A stretch of 64,000 nt of DNA from Sphaerisporangium sp. TRM90804 (GCF_029846175.1 NZ_JARWAC010000037.1:41543-105542), one strand, 5' to 3'; positions 41,432 through 50,400 are shown, numbered from the stretch's first letter. Program-made: numbers and translations. The notes: generated by a model from the sequence alone, not told the origin.

Positions 41432-42109
41432 TCAGGGCTCGGGCAGCAGCGGCAGGACCGTGTAGCGGGTCGTCGCCCAGGCCGCGTACAGCAACGGAGC
41501 GAGGGCCAGCAGGACGCCGACCAGCGGCTTGACCAGCACCACCGCGACGGCGAGCGCGAGAATCGCCAGGGTCGGCGCCATCAGGTACCAGCGCCGCGCG
41601 ACCAGGTACAGGCACGGCCGGATCAGGGGGCGTACCTTGGACGGCGACTCGGCCACCACGACCAGCATGGCCACCGTCGCCGCTACCGCCAAGCCGGCCG
41701 CGGTCACGAAGAACGGCACCAGTGCCGGCCCCCACGCGGTACGTGCGACGATCACGGCGTCCACCGCGAGCACGCTCACGACCGTCGTGCCGCCCAGCCA
41801 TGCGGCGAGCGCTCGCCCGAAAGCGCGCCGGTAGCCGTCCCGGAAGGCCGCGAACACGGCGGTGGATCCCTCCCCCGCCAGCGTGAAACAGCGGAAGGCG
41901 CCCGTCAGCGCCGGTGCGCACACCGCCGACAGCACGGCGAAGAACGGCCACGTCGCCAGGGGGTCTCGCACGACGGCCAGCGCCAGCAGCAGCGGCGCGC
42001 ACGACAGGGCGAGCAGCAGGTTCGTCATCAGCGCGACGTACACCATGCCGAAGACCTTCTCGTAGGTCTCCTGCCGGGCCGGGCGCAGCAGGCCTCGCAC
42101 CGCGTTCAC
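41432..42109 (-). CDS. DUF624 (YesL-like) membrane protein
   Basis: A 225-residue membrane protein with five or six hydrophobic segments (about 25-45, 52-66, 98-118, 122-145, 170-190, 193-210). DUF624/YesL members stand in carbohydrate-transport operons, notably the Bacillus rhamnogalacturonan (yes) cluster, though their exact task is unknown. The GTG at 42109 overlaps the stop of the permease gene (GTGA), which fixes the start. It is the last gene of the sugar-uptake operon and is followed by a hairpin at 41401-41415. Confidence 0.85.
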   Translation of the reverse strand: MNAVRGLLRPARQETYEKVFGMVYVALMTNLLLALSCAPLLLALAVVRDPLATWPFFAVLSAVCAPALTGAFRCFTLAGEGSTAVFAAFRDGYRRAFGRALAAWLGGTTVVSVLAVDAVIVARTAWGPALVPFFVTAAGLAVAATVAMLVVVAESPSKVRPLIRPCLYLVARRWYLMAPTLAILALAVAVVLVKPLVGVLLALAPLLYAAWATTRYTVLPLLPEP

Positions 42110-43005
42110 CCTTTCAGTCCGCTCGTGGCGATGCCCTGGATGAAGTAGCGCTGGCCGAACAGGAACAGGACCAGGATCGGCAGGACGGACAGCACGGCGC
42201 CGGTCATGATCATGGCGTATTCGGCCTCGTACTGGCCGATGAAGGAGCGCAGGCCGAGCTGCACGGTCCACAGCTCGTTGCTGGTCAGGTAGATGAAGGG
42301 CCCCATGTAGTCGTTCCAGGTGTTGACGAACGTCAGCAGGGCCAGGCTGGCGAGCGCCGGCTTGGACAGCGGCAGCATGATGCGGCGGTAGATGCCGTAG
42401 TCGCTGAGTCCGTCGATCTTGGCGGCCTCGCACAGCTCGTCGGGGATCGACATGTAGTACTGGCGCATGAGGAACACGCCGAACGCGCCGAAGGCCTGCA
42501 GCAGGATGATCGACCAGTGGGTGTCGGTCAGCTCGGCGCGCTGCATCATGATGTACTGCGGCACCATGTAGGCCTGCCACGGCACCGCGATGGTGGCCAG
42601 GTAGCCCAGGAACAGGGCGTCGCGTCCGGGGAAGCGCACCTTGGCGAATCCGTAGGCGGCGAAGCTGCCGGTCAGCACCTGCAGGAACGTGATGGTGAGT
42701 GACAGGAACAGCGAGTTGCCCAGGTAGGTGGCCAGGGGTATGCGCTGCCAGATCTCCACGAAGTTCGACCAGCGTAGTTCGTCGGGGATCCACTGGATCG
42801 GGATCGCCAGCACCTCGGCGTCGCGTTTGAGCGAGGCGGACAGCATCCATGCCAGCGGCATGAGCGTCAGCGACGTCATCGCCGTGAGTCCGGCGTAGGT
42901 CAGGGTGCGGCGGGCGCGGGGGTGCCGGGAGCCCGCGGGGTCCGTCGGTGCCGCGTGCCGGGGTGGTCGTCGGGTGTCGGCCGGCGGGTCGTGCAGCGCG
43001 GTCAT
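42106..43005 (-). CDS. Carbohydrate ABC transporter permease (MalG/YesQ-like)
   Basis: A 299-residue inner-membrane permease with six membrane segments after an Arg/Pro-rich N-terminus. The coupling-helix EAA motif is present: ELCEAAKIDGLSDYGIYRRIMLPLSKPAL, with the conserved EAA-G-x(n)-LP spacing. The end FLFGQRYFIQGIATSGLKG is typical of CUT1-family second permeases. Its ATG overlaps the stop of the first permease (ATGA) and its stop overlaps DUF624. Imports an oligosaccharide together with the neighbouring genes. Confidence 0.95.
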   Translation of the reverse strand: MTALHDPPADTRRPPRHAAPTDPAGSRHPRARRTLTYAGLTAMTSLTLMPLAWMLSASLKRDAEVLAIPIQWIPDELRWSNFVEIWQRIPLATYLGNSLFLSLTITFLQVLTGSFAAYGFAKVRFPGRDALFLGYLATIAVPWQAYMVPQYIMMQRAELTDTHWSIILLQAFGAFGVFLMRQYYMSIPDELCEAAKIDGLSDYGIYRRIMLPLSKPALASLALLTFVNTWNDYMGPFIYLTSNELWTVQLGLRSFIGQYEAEYAMIMTGAVLSVLPILVLFLFGQRYFIQGIATSGLKG

Positions 43006-43928
43006 GTCGCGTTCCTCCGTTCGTTGATCCGGAACTGGACGATGGTCACGGTGAACACGATGAGGAACAGCACGAGCGCGATCGCCGAGGAGTAGCCGAA
43101 CTGGCCCTCGGTGATGCCCTCCCGGTAGACGAGCTGGGCCAGTACCAGGGTGCTGCGGCCCGGGCCTCCCCCGGTCATGACCACGATCAGGTCGAGAACC
43201 TTGAAGCTCTGGATGGTCAGCATGACCAGGACGAAGAAGGTGGTGGGGCGCAGCGAGGGCAGTGTGATGCCCCAGAACCGCTGCCAGGGGCCGGCGCCGT
43301 CGACCTTGGCCGCCTCGTAGTACTCCTTGGGGATGGTCTGCAGGCCGGCCAGGTAGAGCACCATGTAGTAGCCCATGTCGCGCCACACGCTGGTGATGAT
43401 CACCGCGGGCATCGCCCAGTCGGTGCTGGACACCCAGCGCGGGGGGTCTTGGACGCCGATCGCCTCCAGGAGCAGGTTGACCGGTCCGGCCGTCGGGTTG
43501 AACAGCATGTTCCAGACGATGGCGACCGCTACGAGGGAGGTGATGTAGGGGAAGAACGCGGCCGTGCGGAAGAAGTTGACCGCGCGCAGCCTGCGGTTGA
43601 GGGCCATCGCCAGGCCGAGGGAGGCGAGCAGGGTGAGCGGGATGTGGCCGGCCGCGTAGTAGAGGGTGTTGCGCAGGGCGACGTGGAAGTTCTCGTCTCC
43701 CCACAGTCGCTGGAAGTTGTCCAGCCCTGCCCATTCGGGTGTTCCGTAGGAGTCCCAGTCCATGAACGCCAGGCCGAACGCGGCGATCACCGGGACGAGG
43801 GTGAACAGGGCGAAGCCCAGGAAGTTGGGCAGGATGAAGCTCCACCCGATCAGGGTGTCGCGCCAGAGCCGTCGGCGGCGCGGGCGGCCCGGCGTGATCG
43901 GCGCCGGGCGCGTCGTGGCAGAGGCCAT
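43002..43928 (-). CDS. Carbohydrate ABC transporter permease (MalF/UgpA/YesP-like)
   Basis: A 308-residue CUT1-family permease with six membrane segments. N-terminal SFILPNFLGFALFTLVPVI segment and the EAA loop YYEAAKVDGAGPWQRFWGITLPSL are diagnostic. The arrangement binding protein, first permease, second permease on one strand is standard. No ATP-binding subunit is encoded in the window; in actinobacteria such importers commonly share one MsiK-type ATPase encoded elsewhere. Confidence 0.95.
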   Translation of the reverse strand: MASATTRPAPITPGRPRRRRLWRDTLIGWSFILPNFLGFALFTLVPVIAAFGLAFMDWDSYGTPEWAGLDNFQRLWGDENFHVALRNTLYYAAGHIPLTLLASLGLAMALNRRLRAVNFFRTAAFFPYITSLVAVAIVWNMLFNPTAGPVNLLLEAIGVQDPPRWVSSTDWAMPAVIITSVWRDMGYYMVLYLAGLQTIPKEYYEAAKVDGAGPWQRFWGITLPSLRPTTFFVLVMLTIQSFKVLDLIVVMTGGGPGRSTLVLAQLVYREGITEGQFGYSSAIALVLFLIVFTVTIVQFRINERRNAT

Positions 43929-43979
43929 GCTGATCCTTGGTCGTGGAGAGGCGGCGGGGGCGGCTGCCGCGCGATGCCT

Positions 43980-45269
43980 CTAGTTGAGGACCTCGTTCTT
44001 GACCCGTTCGTTCATGGAGCGGATTCCGTCGGGGACGGACTTGTCGCCGACCATGATCAGCTGGTGTTCCTCGTTGAGGATGGTGTCGATGTCGGAGGCC
44101 TTCTCGCTGACCGGCATCTCCAGTACGACCTCGCCGGGGGTGAACGCCTTCTTGGACAGCTCGTCGGTGGGCATGCCGGGCAGCTTGAAGTAGGCCTCGG
44201 TGATCGCGGGGTCCTGTAGCGCCGGTACGACGCCGACTTGGGTGATCGCCTCCGCGCCGGTCTTGCCGGCGGCGAACTGGACGAACTTCTTGGCCAGGTC
44301 GGCGGAGCGGCTGCGTTTGTTGACCGCGAAGGCGGTCGGGGAGCCGAAGGTGACGGTCTGGGTGGAGCCGGCGCGTTGGGGCATGGGGGCCAGTGCCCAG
44401 TCGACCTGGCTCTCGCCTTTCTTCTTGGCTTCCAGGATGCCGGAGATGTACCAGGTGCCCATGGGCATCATCGCGGTCTTGCCGGTGCCGAACATGTTGC
44501 GGTAGTCGGCCTGCTGTGCGCTCGCGGTGCCGAAGTCGAGCGTGGCTCCGTTCTTCTGCAGGCCGGACGCCATCGTGTACTGGTCGGTGAAGAAGGTGTA
44601 GTCGCCGCCGAGTTGGTCGCCGCCGGTCTGGGCGGCCGAGATGGCCTGGACCACCGAGCGCCAGGTGTGGTGGTAGGTGCCGTAGACCTTGTCGTTGCCG
44701 GTGCCGGAGGTGAGGCGCTGGGCGTAGGTGGCGTAGTCGTCCCAGGTCAGGGTGTCGGTGAGCTTGATGCCGGCCGCGTCGAGCAGGGTTTTGTTGTAGT
44801 ACAGCAGCCAGAAGTCCTGCCGGTAGGGCAGTGCGTAGTAGGCGCCGCCGCCGACCTTGAAGGCGTCCAGGCCGGCCAGTTTGCCGGCGTCGGTGGCTGT
44901 GGCCAGGTCGGTGAGGTCCAGGAGCTGTCCGCGGCTGGAGTAGCGCGAGTAGTCGATCACGTTCTTCATCGTGATCACGTCTGTCTTGTCGCCGCCGGCC
45001 AGCATGGTGGTGACCTTCTCGGGATAGTCGTCGGCGAGGATGTCCACCGGCTTGACCTTGACGCCGGGATTCGCCTTCTCGAACGCCTGGAACAGCGCGG
45101 TGAACTCGGGCGTCTTGGCCAGGTTCCACACGGTGACGGTGAGGGTGGTGCTCCCCCCGCCGCCGCTGGTCTCGCCTGCGCCGCCGCCGCACGCGGTGAC
45201 CGCCAGCGCGAGGAGGGCGGCCCCGAGGATCTTCGTGTGCTTCCTGAGGGGGGTGATGGCAGTGGACAT
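43980..45269 (-). CDS. Extracellular sugar-binding lipoprotein (SBP family 1)
   Basis: A 429-residue lipoprotein. The signal peptide ends in the lipobox LAVTAC with Cys27 as the lipidated residue; a Gly/Ser-rich linker follows. The mature part has the SBP_bac_1 features: LTVTVWNLAKTPEFTALFQAFEKANPGVKV read in two stretches near 42-72, DVITMKN, YALPYRQDFWLLYYNK and GSPTAFAVN. It should catch oligosaccharides, likely from pectin or rhamnogalacturonan given its neighbours. The ATG at 45269 starts the signal peptide; upstream the frame is not coding. First gene of the importer operon, divergent from the DUF2264 gene. Confidence 0.95.
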   Translation of the reverse strand: MSTAITPLRKHTKILGAALLALAVTACGGGAGETSGGGGSTTLTVTVWNLAKTPEFTALFQAFEKANPGVKVKPVDILADDYPEKVTTMLAGGDKTDVITMKNVIDYSRYSSRGQLLDLTDLATATDAGKLAGLDAFKVGGGAYYALPYRQDFWLLYYNKTLLDAAGIKLTDTLTWDDYATYAQRLTSGTGNDKVYGTYHHTWRSVVQAISAAQTGGDQLGGDYTFFTDQYTMASGLQKNGATLDFGTASAQQADYRNMFGTGKTAMMPMGTWYISGILEAKKKGESQVDWALAPMPQRAGSTQTVTFGSPTAFAVNKRSRSADLAKKFVQFAAGKTGAEAITQVGVVPALQDPAITEAYFKLPGMPTDELSKKAFTPGEVVLEMPVSEKASDIDTILNEEHQLIMVGDKSVPDGIRSMNERVKNEVLN

Positions 45270-45508
45270 CGATCCGGTCTCCTTTCGGTGAAGCCGGTTC
45301 AGGCGATCACGGGGGGTTCGTCGGCCGTGGGTGCCGCGCGCGGTGCCCGGCCCGGCCGGTTGGGTGGCGGTCGGGTTCGGCGCGGGCGCTGGTGGGTGCG
45401 GTCGGTGGGGCTGGACGCCGAGGTGGGCGGGGTCCGTCTGCGGCAGAGCCTGCGGTCGTCGGACTCGCACACCGGTCCTTTCGCCAGAAACCCGTGGGCA
45501 GTGCGCTG

Positions 45509-45537
45509 ATCATGTCCGATCGGTTCAATCAGGTCAA
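45509..45537 (-). promoter_or_regulatory. Probable promoter of the sugar-importer operon
   Basis: On the minus strand TTGACC (45537-45532) and CATGAT (45514-45509) are 17 bases apart. They lie 240 bases before the binding-protein start. The region also contains CCGATCGG, a possible operator half of the neighbouring regulator. Confidence 0.4.
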
Positions 45538-45557
45538 GGGAATGTCACGGTAAATAC

Positions 45558-45612
45558 GATCATTAATGATCAGTGTTAGGGCGAACATCGATCGTTGTGA
45601 ACGATTGTGATT
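45558..45612. promoter_or_regulatory. Palindrome and direct repeats between importer and DUF2264 genes
   Basis: The perfect 14-base palindrome GATCATT-AATGATC (45558-45571) is followed by phased half-sites CGATCGTTGTGA and CGATTGTGATT (45587-45612), about 10-11 bases apart. A related arrangement occurs upstream of the DeoR/LacI hybrid regulator (48899-48926), so that protein is the best candidate to bind here. Confidence 0.55.
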
Positions 45613-45690
45613 CATGCGCTCTTGACGCGATCTAGGGTGCGGTGCCAGCATCGCGACGGTTCGCCCGCCGAGATCGCGACAGGAGGCCCG

Positions 45691-47607
45691 ATGCGCCCGT
45701 TGCGGGAGTCGCTGAGGGAACTGGACGACCGGACGCTGTCGCCGTACACGGGCTGGACCAGGGATCACTGGGCCGCGCTCGCCGACCACCTGCTGCTGTC
45801 GGCCCGCCGGCACGCCTCCGCGGAGCACGCGAGGATCCGCTTCCCCGGTGAACCGGGAGGTTACGGGCCCGACGTCGATGCGCTGGAAGGGTTCGCGCGC
45901 ACCTTCCTGGCCGCCGGTTTCCGGGTCGCGGGCGAGGGCGGCCGCGACCCGCACGGCCACCTGGAGTGGTACGCGCGCGGCCTGGCCGCCGGCACCGACC
46001 CCCGCTCGCCCGAACGCTGGGTGCGCCTGGACGAGCACGACCAGGCCAAGGTGGAGGCCGCCTCGATCGCGCTGGTGCTTCACCTGACCCGGCCCTGGCT
46101 GTGGGACCGCCTGGACGAGGGGGTGCGCGAGCGGGTCGTGGCCTACCTCTCCCCCGCCGTCGGGGGCGCGTACCCGCCGATCAACTGGATCTGGTTCCAG
46201 ATCGTCGTCGAGCAGTTCCTCGCCTCGGTGGGCGGGCCGTACGCGCGGCGAGACATCGAGGCCGGGCTGGCGCTGAGCGACGGGTTCGCCCGCGAGGAGG
46301 GCTGGTACGCCGACGGCGAGCGGCGCGGCTACGATCACTACGTCGGCTGGGCCCTGCACTTCTACCCGCTGCTGTGGACCGAGATGGCCGCCGGCGACCC
46401 GGCCGCCGGCGCCCGCCGGGCCGGTTACCTGTCGCGGTTCGAGCGCTACCTCGACGACGCCGTCCACCTGGTCGGCGGGGACGGCTCGCCGTTGCTGCAG
46501 GGCCGCAGCCTGACCTACCGCTTCGCGGCCGCGGCCCAGTTCTGGGCCGCGGCGCGGGCCGGGATCACGACGCCCGCGCCCGGCCTGCTGCGCCGCGCGG
46601 CCTCCGGCGTGGCCCGTCACTTCGTCGAGCACGGCGCCCCCGACGACGACGGGCTGCTCAGCCTCGGCTGGCACGGGCCGTGGCGGCCGATCGCGCAGTC
46701 CTACTCGGGCACCGGGTCGCCGTACTGGGCGGCGAAGGGGCTGTACGGGCTGGTGCTGCCCGCCGGTCATCGGGTGTGGACGGCGGCCGAGGAGCCGCTG
46801 CCGGTCGAGCGGGCCGACTTCCAGCGGGTGATCCGCTCCCCCGGCTGGCTGGTGTCGGGCACCCGCGCCGACGGCGTGGTGCGGGTCGTCAACCACGGCA
46901 CCGACCACGCCACCCCGGGCGACCACCGGACGGACTCGCCGTTGTACGCCCGCCTGGGGTACTCCACCGCCACCTCGCCCGTCCTGGCCGGTCCGCACGC
47001 CGGGGACCCCGTGGACCAGTCGGTCACGCTGCTCGGCCCGGACGCCCGGCCCAGCCACCGGACCGGTTTCGACACCCTGCTGCTCCGGCGCCTGCCCACC
47101 GGCACGGTCGTGGGGGCCTCGCGGTGGCGGGCCCACTGGGTCGACCCCGATCCCGGCGCCGCCGACCACGGTTACGGCCGTACGGGCCGGGTGGTGCCGG
47201 GGCCGTGGATCACGGTGCTGTCGGCGGTGCGGGGCGCGTGGGAGGCGCGGCTGGTCCGCATCGCGCCGGAGTGCGGTTTCCCGCTGCGGGTGGGCGGCTG
47301 GCCGGTCCCCCGCGACGGCGCCGTGACGTCCCTGGTCGTGCCCGGTCCGGGCCTGGAGCTGACGGGCGAGGTCCTCGCCGAGGACGCCACCCCGCTGGCC
47401 GGGCCGACCGTCGTCCCCTGGTGCGGTACCACCGGGGCCGCCGACCCGCTGCGGTGGTACGCGGCGGCCCTTCACCTGGGCGCGGGCCCGGTGCCGTCCG
47501 CGCCGGTGATCGCCTGGGACGGCGACGCCGCCCGTGTGCGGTGGGCGGACGGCGCCGAGGACGTGCTCACGACGACGACGATCGCACGATCAGCCGGGGC
47601 TCGATGA
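45691..47607 (+). CDS. DUF2264 domain protein, probable carbohydrate-active enzyme
   Basis: A 638-residue protein. DUF2264 covers about 10-380 and should be an (alpha/alpha)6 barrel: LEGFARTFLAAGFR, WIWFQIVVEQFLASVGGP, EEGWYADGERRGYDHYVGWALHFYPLLW given in parts, GDGSPLLQGRSLTYRFA. The C-terminal 250 residues are beta-rich. No signal peptide is visible, so it should act in the cytoplasm on imported oligosaccharides. I recall a DUF2264 member assigned as a glucuronidase family, not verified here. The ATG at 45691 has AGGAGG at ideal spacing. Convergent with the regulator gene, overlapping it by 41 bases. Confidence 0.8.
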   Translation: MRPLRESLRELDDRTLSPYTGWTRDHWAALADHLLLSARRHASAEHARIRFPGEPGGYGPDVDALEGFARTFLAAGFRVAGEGGRDPHGHLEWYARGLAAGTDPRSPERWVRLDEHDQAKVEAASIALVLHLTRPWLWDRLDEGVRERVVAYLSPAVGGAYPPINWIWFQIVVEQFLASVGGPYARRDIEAGLALSDGFAREEGWYADGERRGYDHYVGWALHFYPLLWTEMAAGDPAAGARRAGYLSRFERYLDDAVHLVGGDGSPLLQGRSLTYRFAAAAQFWAAARAGITTPAPGLLRRAASGVARHFVEHGAPDDDGLLSLGWHGPWRPIAQSYSGTGSPYWAAKGLYGLVLPAGHRVWTAAEEPLPVERADFQRVIRSPGWLVSGTRADGVVRVVNHGTDHATPGDHRTDSPLYARLGYSTATSPVLAGPHAGDPVDQSVTLLGPDARPSHRTGFDTLLLRRLPTGTVVGASRWRAHWVDPDPGAADHGYGRTGRVVPGPWITVLSAVRGAWEARLVRIAPECGFPLRVGGWPVPRDGAVTSLVVPGPGLELTGEVLAEDATPLAGPTVVPWCGTTGAADPLRWYAAALHLGAGPVPSAPVIAWDGDAARVRWADGAEDVLTTTTIARSAGAR

Positions 47608-48703
47608 CGACGTGGTGGGTGGGCCGGCAGGGGTCGGGGTCGGTCAGCCGCTCGGCCAGCAGCGTGAACGCCGCCCGTCCGATCGACCTGCGGGGCGGGC
47701 GCACGGCCGTCAGCGGCGGGTCGCACAACTCGGCCACCTCGTCGTCGTAGGTGACGACCGCCAGGTCGGCGGGCACCCGCAGGCCCCGCTCCCGGCAGCG
47801 TTCCACGAGGCTGATCGCCTCGGGGTCGGAGTGCACGAGCAGGGCCGTGGTGCCCGTCTGGCGGCACGCGGCGAGGATCCGGTCAAGTTCGGCGGGCCAG
47901 GCGGGGTCGCGCTGGTCGACGGTGGTGACGTCGGGGGCCGCGTCCGGTTCGAGGCCGAGTTCGGTGCACGCGTGCGACCAGCCGCGCCGTATGTGCGGGG
48001 TGGTGGGGCTGTGCAGCGTGGTGATCACCCCGATGCGCCGGTGCCCGAGCACGGCCAGGTGGCGTACGGCCATGGCCGCGCCCAGCGTGTGGTCGCTGAC
48101 GACCGACTCCATGGCGTCGTGGGCCCCGGTGGCGGCGGCGCGTTCGATGAGCACGACCGGGACGGGCGCCTGCCGCAGCCAGCTCATCAGCTCCTCGCCG
48201 TCGTCGCCGGTGGTGGTCGGCGCGACGAGCAGGCCGTCCACGCCGGCGGAGTCCATCAGCTCCGACAGCTGGCGTCGCTCGTCGGCCGCCTGGTAGGTGG
48301 CGCCACGCAGCACGATCTTGATTCCGGTCGCCGCCGCGGCCTCCCGTACGCCGCGGATGACCTCGGGCCAGTAGTAGTCGAGCGACGGCACGACCATCCC
48401 GACCGTGAGCCGCCGCGGGGCGCCGGCGCTCTGCTCGGCCGTCGCGCGGGGTGCCGGTTCGTCGGCGGGCGCCGCGCCGTGGTCCTGCGCGGGCGCGACG
48501 GCGGGCGGCATGGCCCCGCCGCGCACGCGCCGGATCAGTCCTTGCGAGGCGAGGAGGGCGATGTCGCGGCGGATCGTGATCGCCGAGACGTCCAGCGCCT
48601 GGGCCAGGTCGGCGACCCGGACGGGCCCTCGGCGTCGCAGCAGTTCCACCACCTGGGCGCGGCGCTCCTCGGGCATCGGGGCCGGTGAACCGGAGGCGGT
48701 CAT
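47567..48703 (-). CDS. Hybrid regulator: DeoR-type HTH with LacI-type sugar-binding domain
   Basis: A 378-residue regulator. Residues 12-58 are a DeoR-type winged helix (RRAQVVELLRRRGPVRVADLAQALDVSAITIRRDIALLASQGLIRR, read in parts). After an Ala/Pro-rich linker, residues 98-375 form a LacI/periplasmic-binding-type sensor (VGMVVPSLDYYWPEVIRGVREAA, GVDGLLVAPT, HRRIGVI, DLAVVTYDDEVAELCDPPLTAV). This domain swap is known in actinobacteria and Firmicutes. It sits between importer/DUF2264 and GH43 genes and is the likely controller of the locus. The ATG at 48703 has GGAGG upstream and overlaps a small upstream ORF (ATGA). Confidence 0.9.
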   Translation of the reverse strand: MTASGSPAPMPEERRAQVVELLRRRGPVRVADLAQALDVSAITIRRDIALLASQGLIRRVRGGAMPPAVAPAQDHGAAPADEPAPRATAEQSAGAPRRLTVGMVVPSLDYYWPEVIRGVREAAAATGIKIVLRGATYQAADERRQLSELMDSAGVDGLLVAPTTTGDDGEELMSWLRQAPVPVVLIERAAATGAHDAMESVVSDHTLGAAMAVRHLAVLGHRRIGVITTLHSPTTPHIRRGWSHACTELGLEPDAAPDVTTVDQRDPAWPAELDRILAACRQTGTTALLVHSDPEAISLVERCRERGLRVPADLAVVTYDDEVAELCDPPLTAVRPPRRSIGRAAFTLLAERLTDPDPCRPTHHVVIEPRLIVRSSSS

Positions 48704-48873
48704 GCGCGCGCCTCCACCCGCACCGGGAGGGTTCCCCGGCCGGTGGCGCAAGGCTCCGGCCGGGTGGGTGGCGCCGGCGCGCCGGCGGGGCGGGGCAGGG
48801 CTCGGGCCGGGGCGTGGGGCGAGGCGGCCTCGCCCGATCGAGCGGGCAGCGGGCCGGTCGCCGTGTCGGTCAT
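48700..48873 (-). CDS. Possible small ORF coupled to the hybrid regulator
   Basis: A 57-codon frame begins at ATG 48873, preceded by a strong ribosome site GAGGAGG, and its TGA overlaps the regulator ATG (ATGA). The product is Ala/Pro/Arg-rich (RPAGAPAPPTRPEP) with no known domain. It could be a leader that couples translation of the regulator, or a chance frame; the very good ribosome site argues for translation. Confidence 0.4.
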   Translation of the reverse strand: MTDTATGPLPARSGEAASPHAPARALPRPAGAPAPPTRPEPCATGRGTLPVRVEARA

Positions 48874-48898
48874 GGTCCTCCTCGGGGTCCCCCCATCC

Positions 48899-48926
48899 TA
48901 TCGATCGAAGGTGATCGAAGTTGATC
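48899..48926. promoter_or_regulatory. Phased TTCGATC direct repeats upstream of hybrid regulator
   Basis: On the minus strand ACTTCGATC and CCTTCGATCGAT are spaced by one helical turn, 26-50 bases before the small upstream ORF. Phased direct repeats are the usual form of DeoR-type operators and resemble those at 45587-45612. Confidence 0.45.
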
Positions 48927-48985
48927 CGCGGGTGTGTCTTCGGGGCGGATCGATCGGGCGGGCTCCGTCGTGATCGGAGAACGTT

Positions 48986-50386
48986 TCACAGGGTGGGCAC
49001 GACCGGGCGGATGGCGCCGCCGGCGTCGAACTCCAGCCGGTCGAGGGCCACCTCCCGGTTGGTGCCGTTCCCCGCCGGTACGGCGAACCGGTGGTAGGCG
49101 ATGTACCAGGTGTCGGTGCCGGGCGCCTGGACGACCGAGTGGTGCCCGGTGCCCTTGATCCCGGCCTCCAGCCGCTTCTGCAACACGACGCCGCGCCGGG
49201 TCCAGGGCCCCGTCGGGCTCGTCCCGGTGGCGTACGCCACCCGGTAGTCCTCGCTTCGGGTGTCGTTCTCCGACCACATGAGGTAGTAGATCCCGTTGCG
49301 CTTGAACACGAACGGCGCCTCGTTGTAGCCGGAGGGGGTGATCACGCGTACCCGTGCGGGATCGAAGGAGGTCATGTCGTCGTTCAGCGGCACGACGCGG
49401 GCGGCGCCCTGTCCCCAGTACAGGTAGGAGCGGCCGTCGTCGTCGGTGAAGACCATCGGGTCGATCGCCTGGCCCGAGAACTGGCCGGCGGTGACGAGCG
49501 GCCGGCCGAGCGCGTCGCGGAACGGCCCCGTGGGCGAGTCCGACACCGCGACCCCCAGGTGCTTGGCGGTGTTGCCGGAGGCCGCGCCGCCGCTGAAGTA
49601 GAGGTAGTACCGGCCGTGGGCGGTCGCGACCGCGGGCGCCCAGGCCGAGTCGTCGGCCCATGACACGTCCGGGCCGTGGTCCAGCACGACGCCGTGGTCG
49701 GTCCAGTTCACCCGGTCGGCGGAGGAGAACGCCTTGTAGTACGTGCCGCCCCAGCCCGCGTAGCCGTCGGTCGTGGCGTACAGGTGGTAGCGGCCGCCCG
49801 CGACGATGACGTGCGGGTCGGCGAACAGGCCGGGGATCACCGGGTTGCGGTTCGTCTTGGGCGCCCAGGGCGCGGTGGTCGTGAACGAGCTGTCGGCGCG
49901 GAAGGCCGCGGTGTCCTGGTAGGGGTCCAGCCAGAGCGCGAAGTCGCGGTGCCTGATCCGCCGGTTGGGGTTGTTGTAGGAGGTCAGGGAGATCGAGCCG
50001 GGGACCGACCCGTCCACGGCGCAGAAGGTGGCGTCGGCGCGGAAGGTCGCGTCGCCGGTGTTGGCGTCGACGCGCAGCCGCCAGTCGCGATGCCGCAGGA
50101 ACAGGCCGTCCTTGGTCTGGAAGGAGTGACAGGACGGCGTGGCCAGGCCGTTGACCACGGTGAACGTGGCGTCGAGCCGGGTCTGGGCCGGGCTGGCGGA
50201 GGTCACCGCGTCCAGGCGGCCCAGCGCGTCGGCGTGCCGGAGGTAGCGGCCCGGGTAGTTGACCGACTCCAGGGACAGGGCCCCGGTCGCGAGCGTCGCG
50301 GCCTGCGCCGGAGCGGCCGTCGTCACCAGGGCGGAGCCCACGAGCACGAGCGCGGCCGTCCGGGCCGCCCGTCTGCCGACCGTCAC
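48986..50386 (-). CDS. Secreted CBM42 + GH43 arabinan-active enzyme
   Basis: A 466-residue exported enzyme. A signal peptide covers 1-30 (RRAARTAALVLVGSALVTTAAPAQA). Residues 36-175 are an AbfB-type arabinose-binding module (CBM42): LESVNYPGRYLRH, FLRHRDWRLRVD and the RRIRHRDFALWLDP repeat. Residues 185-466 are a five-bladed GH43 propeller: LFADPHVIVAGGRYHLYATTDG in two stretches carries the base Asp, AIDPMVFTDDDG the second Asp, and YNEAPFVFKRNGIYYLMWS, in parts, the acid Glu. It should trim arabinose side chains from pectin or arabinoxylan. Three AGCGCT-centred operators lie upstream. Confidence 0.9.
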   Translation of the reverse strand: MTVGRRAARTAALVLVGSALVTTAAPAQAATLATGALSLESVNYPGRYLRHADALGRLDAVTSASPAQTRLDATFTVVNGLATPSCHSFQTKDGLFLRHRDWRLRVDANTGDATFRADATFCAVDGSVPGSISLTSYNNPNRRIRHRDFALWLDPYQDTAAFRADSSFTTTAPWAPKTNRNPVIPGLFADPHVIVAGGRYHLYATTDGYAGWGGTYYKAFSSADRVNWTDHGVVLDHGPDVSWADDSAWAPAVATAHGRYYLYFSGGAASGNTAKHLGVAVSDSPTGPFRDALGRPLVTAGQFSGQAIDPMVFTDDDGRSYLYWGQGAARVVPLNDDMTSFDPARVRVITPSGYNEAPFVFKRNGIYYLMWSENDTRSEDYRVAYATGTSPTGPWTRRGVVLQKRLEAGIKGTGHHSVVQAPGTDTWYIAYHRFAVPAGNGTNREVALDRLEFDAGGAIRPVVPTL

Positions 50387-50400
50387 GCGGACCTCTTTCC

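Noticed and set aside
41046..42002. Minus-strand frame of 318 codons across the DUF624 gene and the intergenic region
   Set aside because: It overlaps the DUF624 gene in another frame and has no domain; only the DUF624 frame shows membrane helices.
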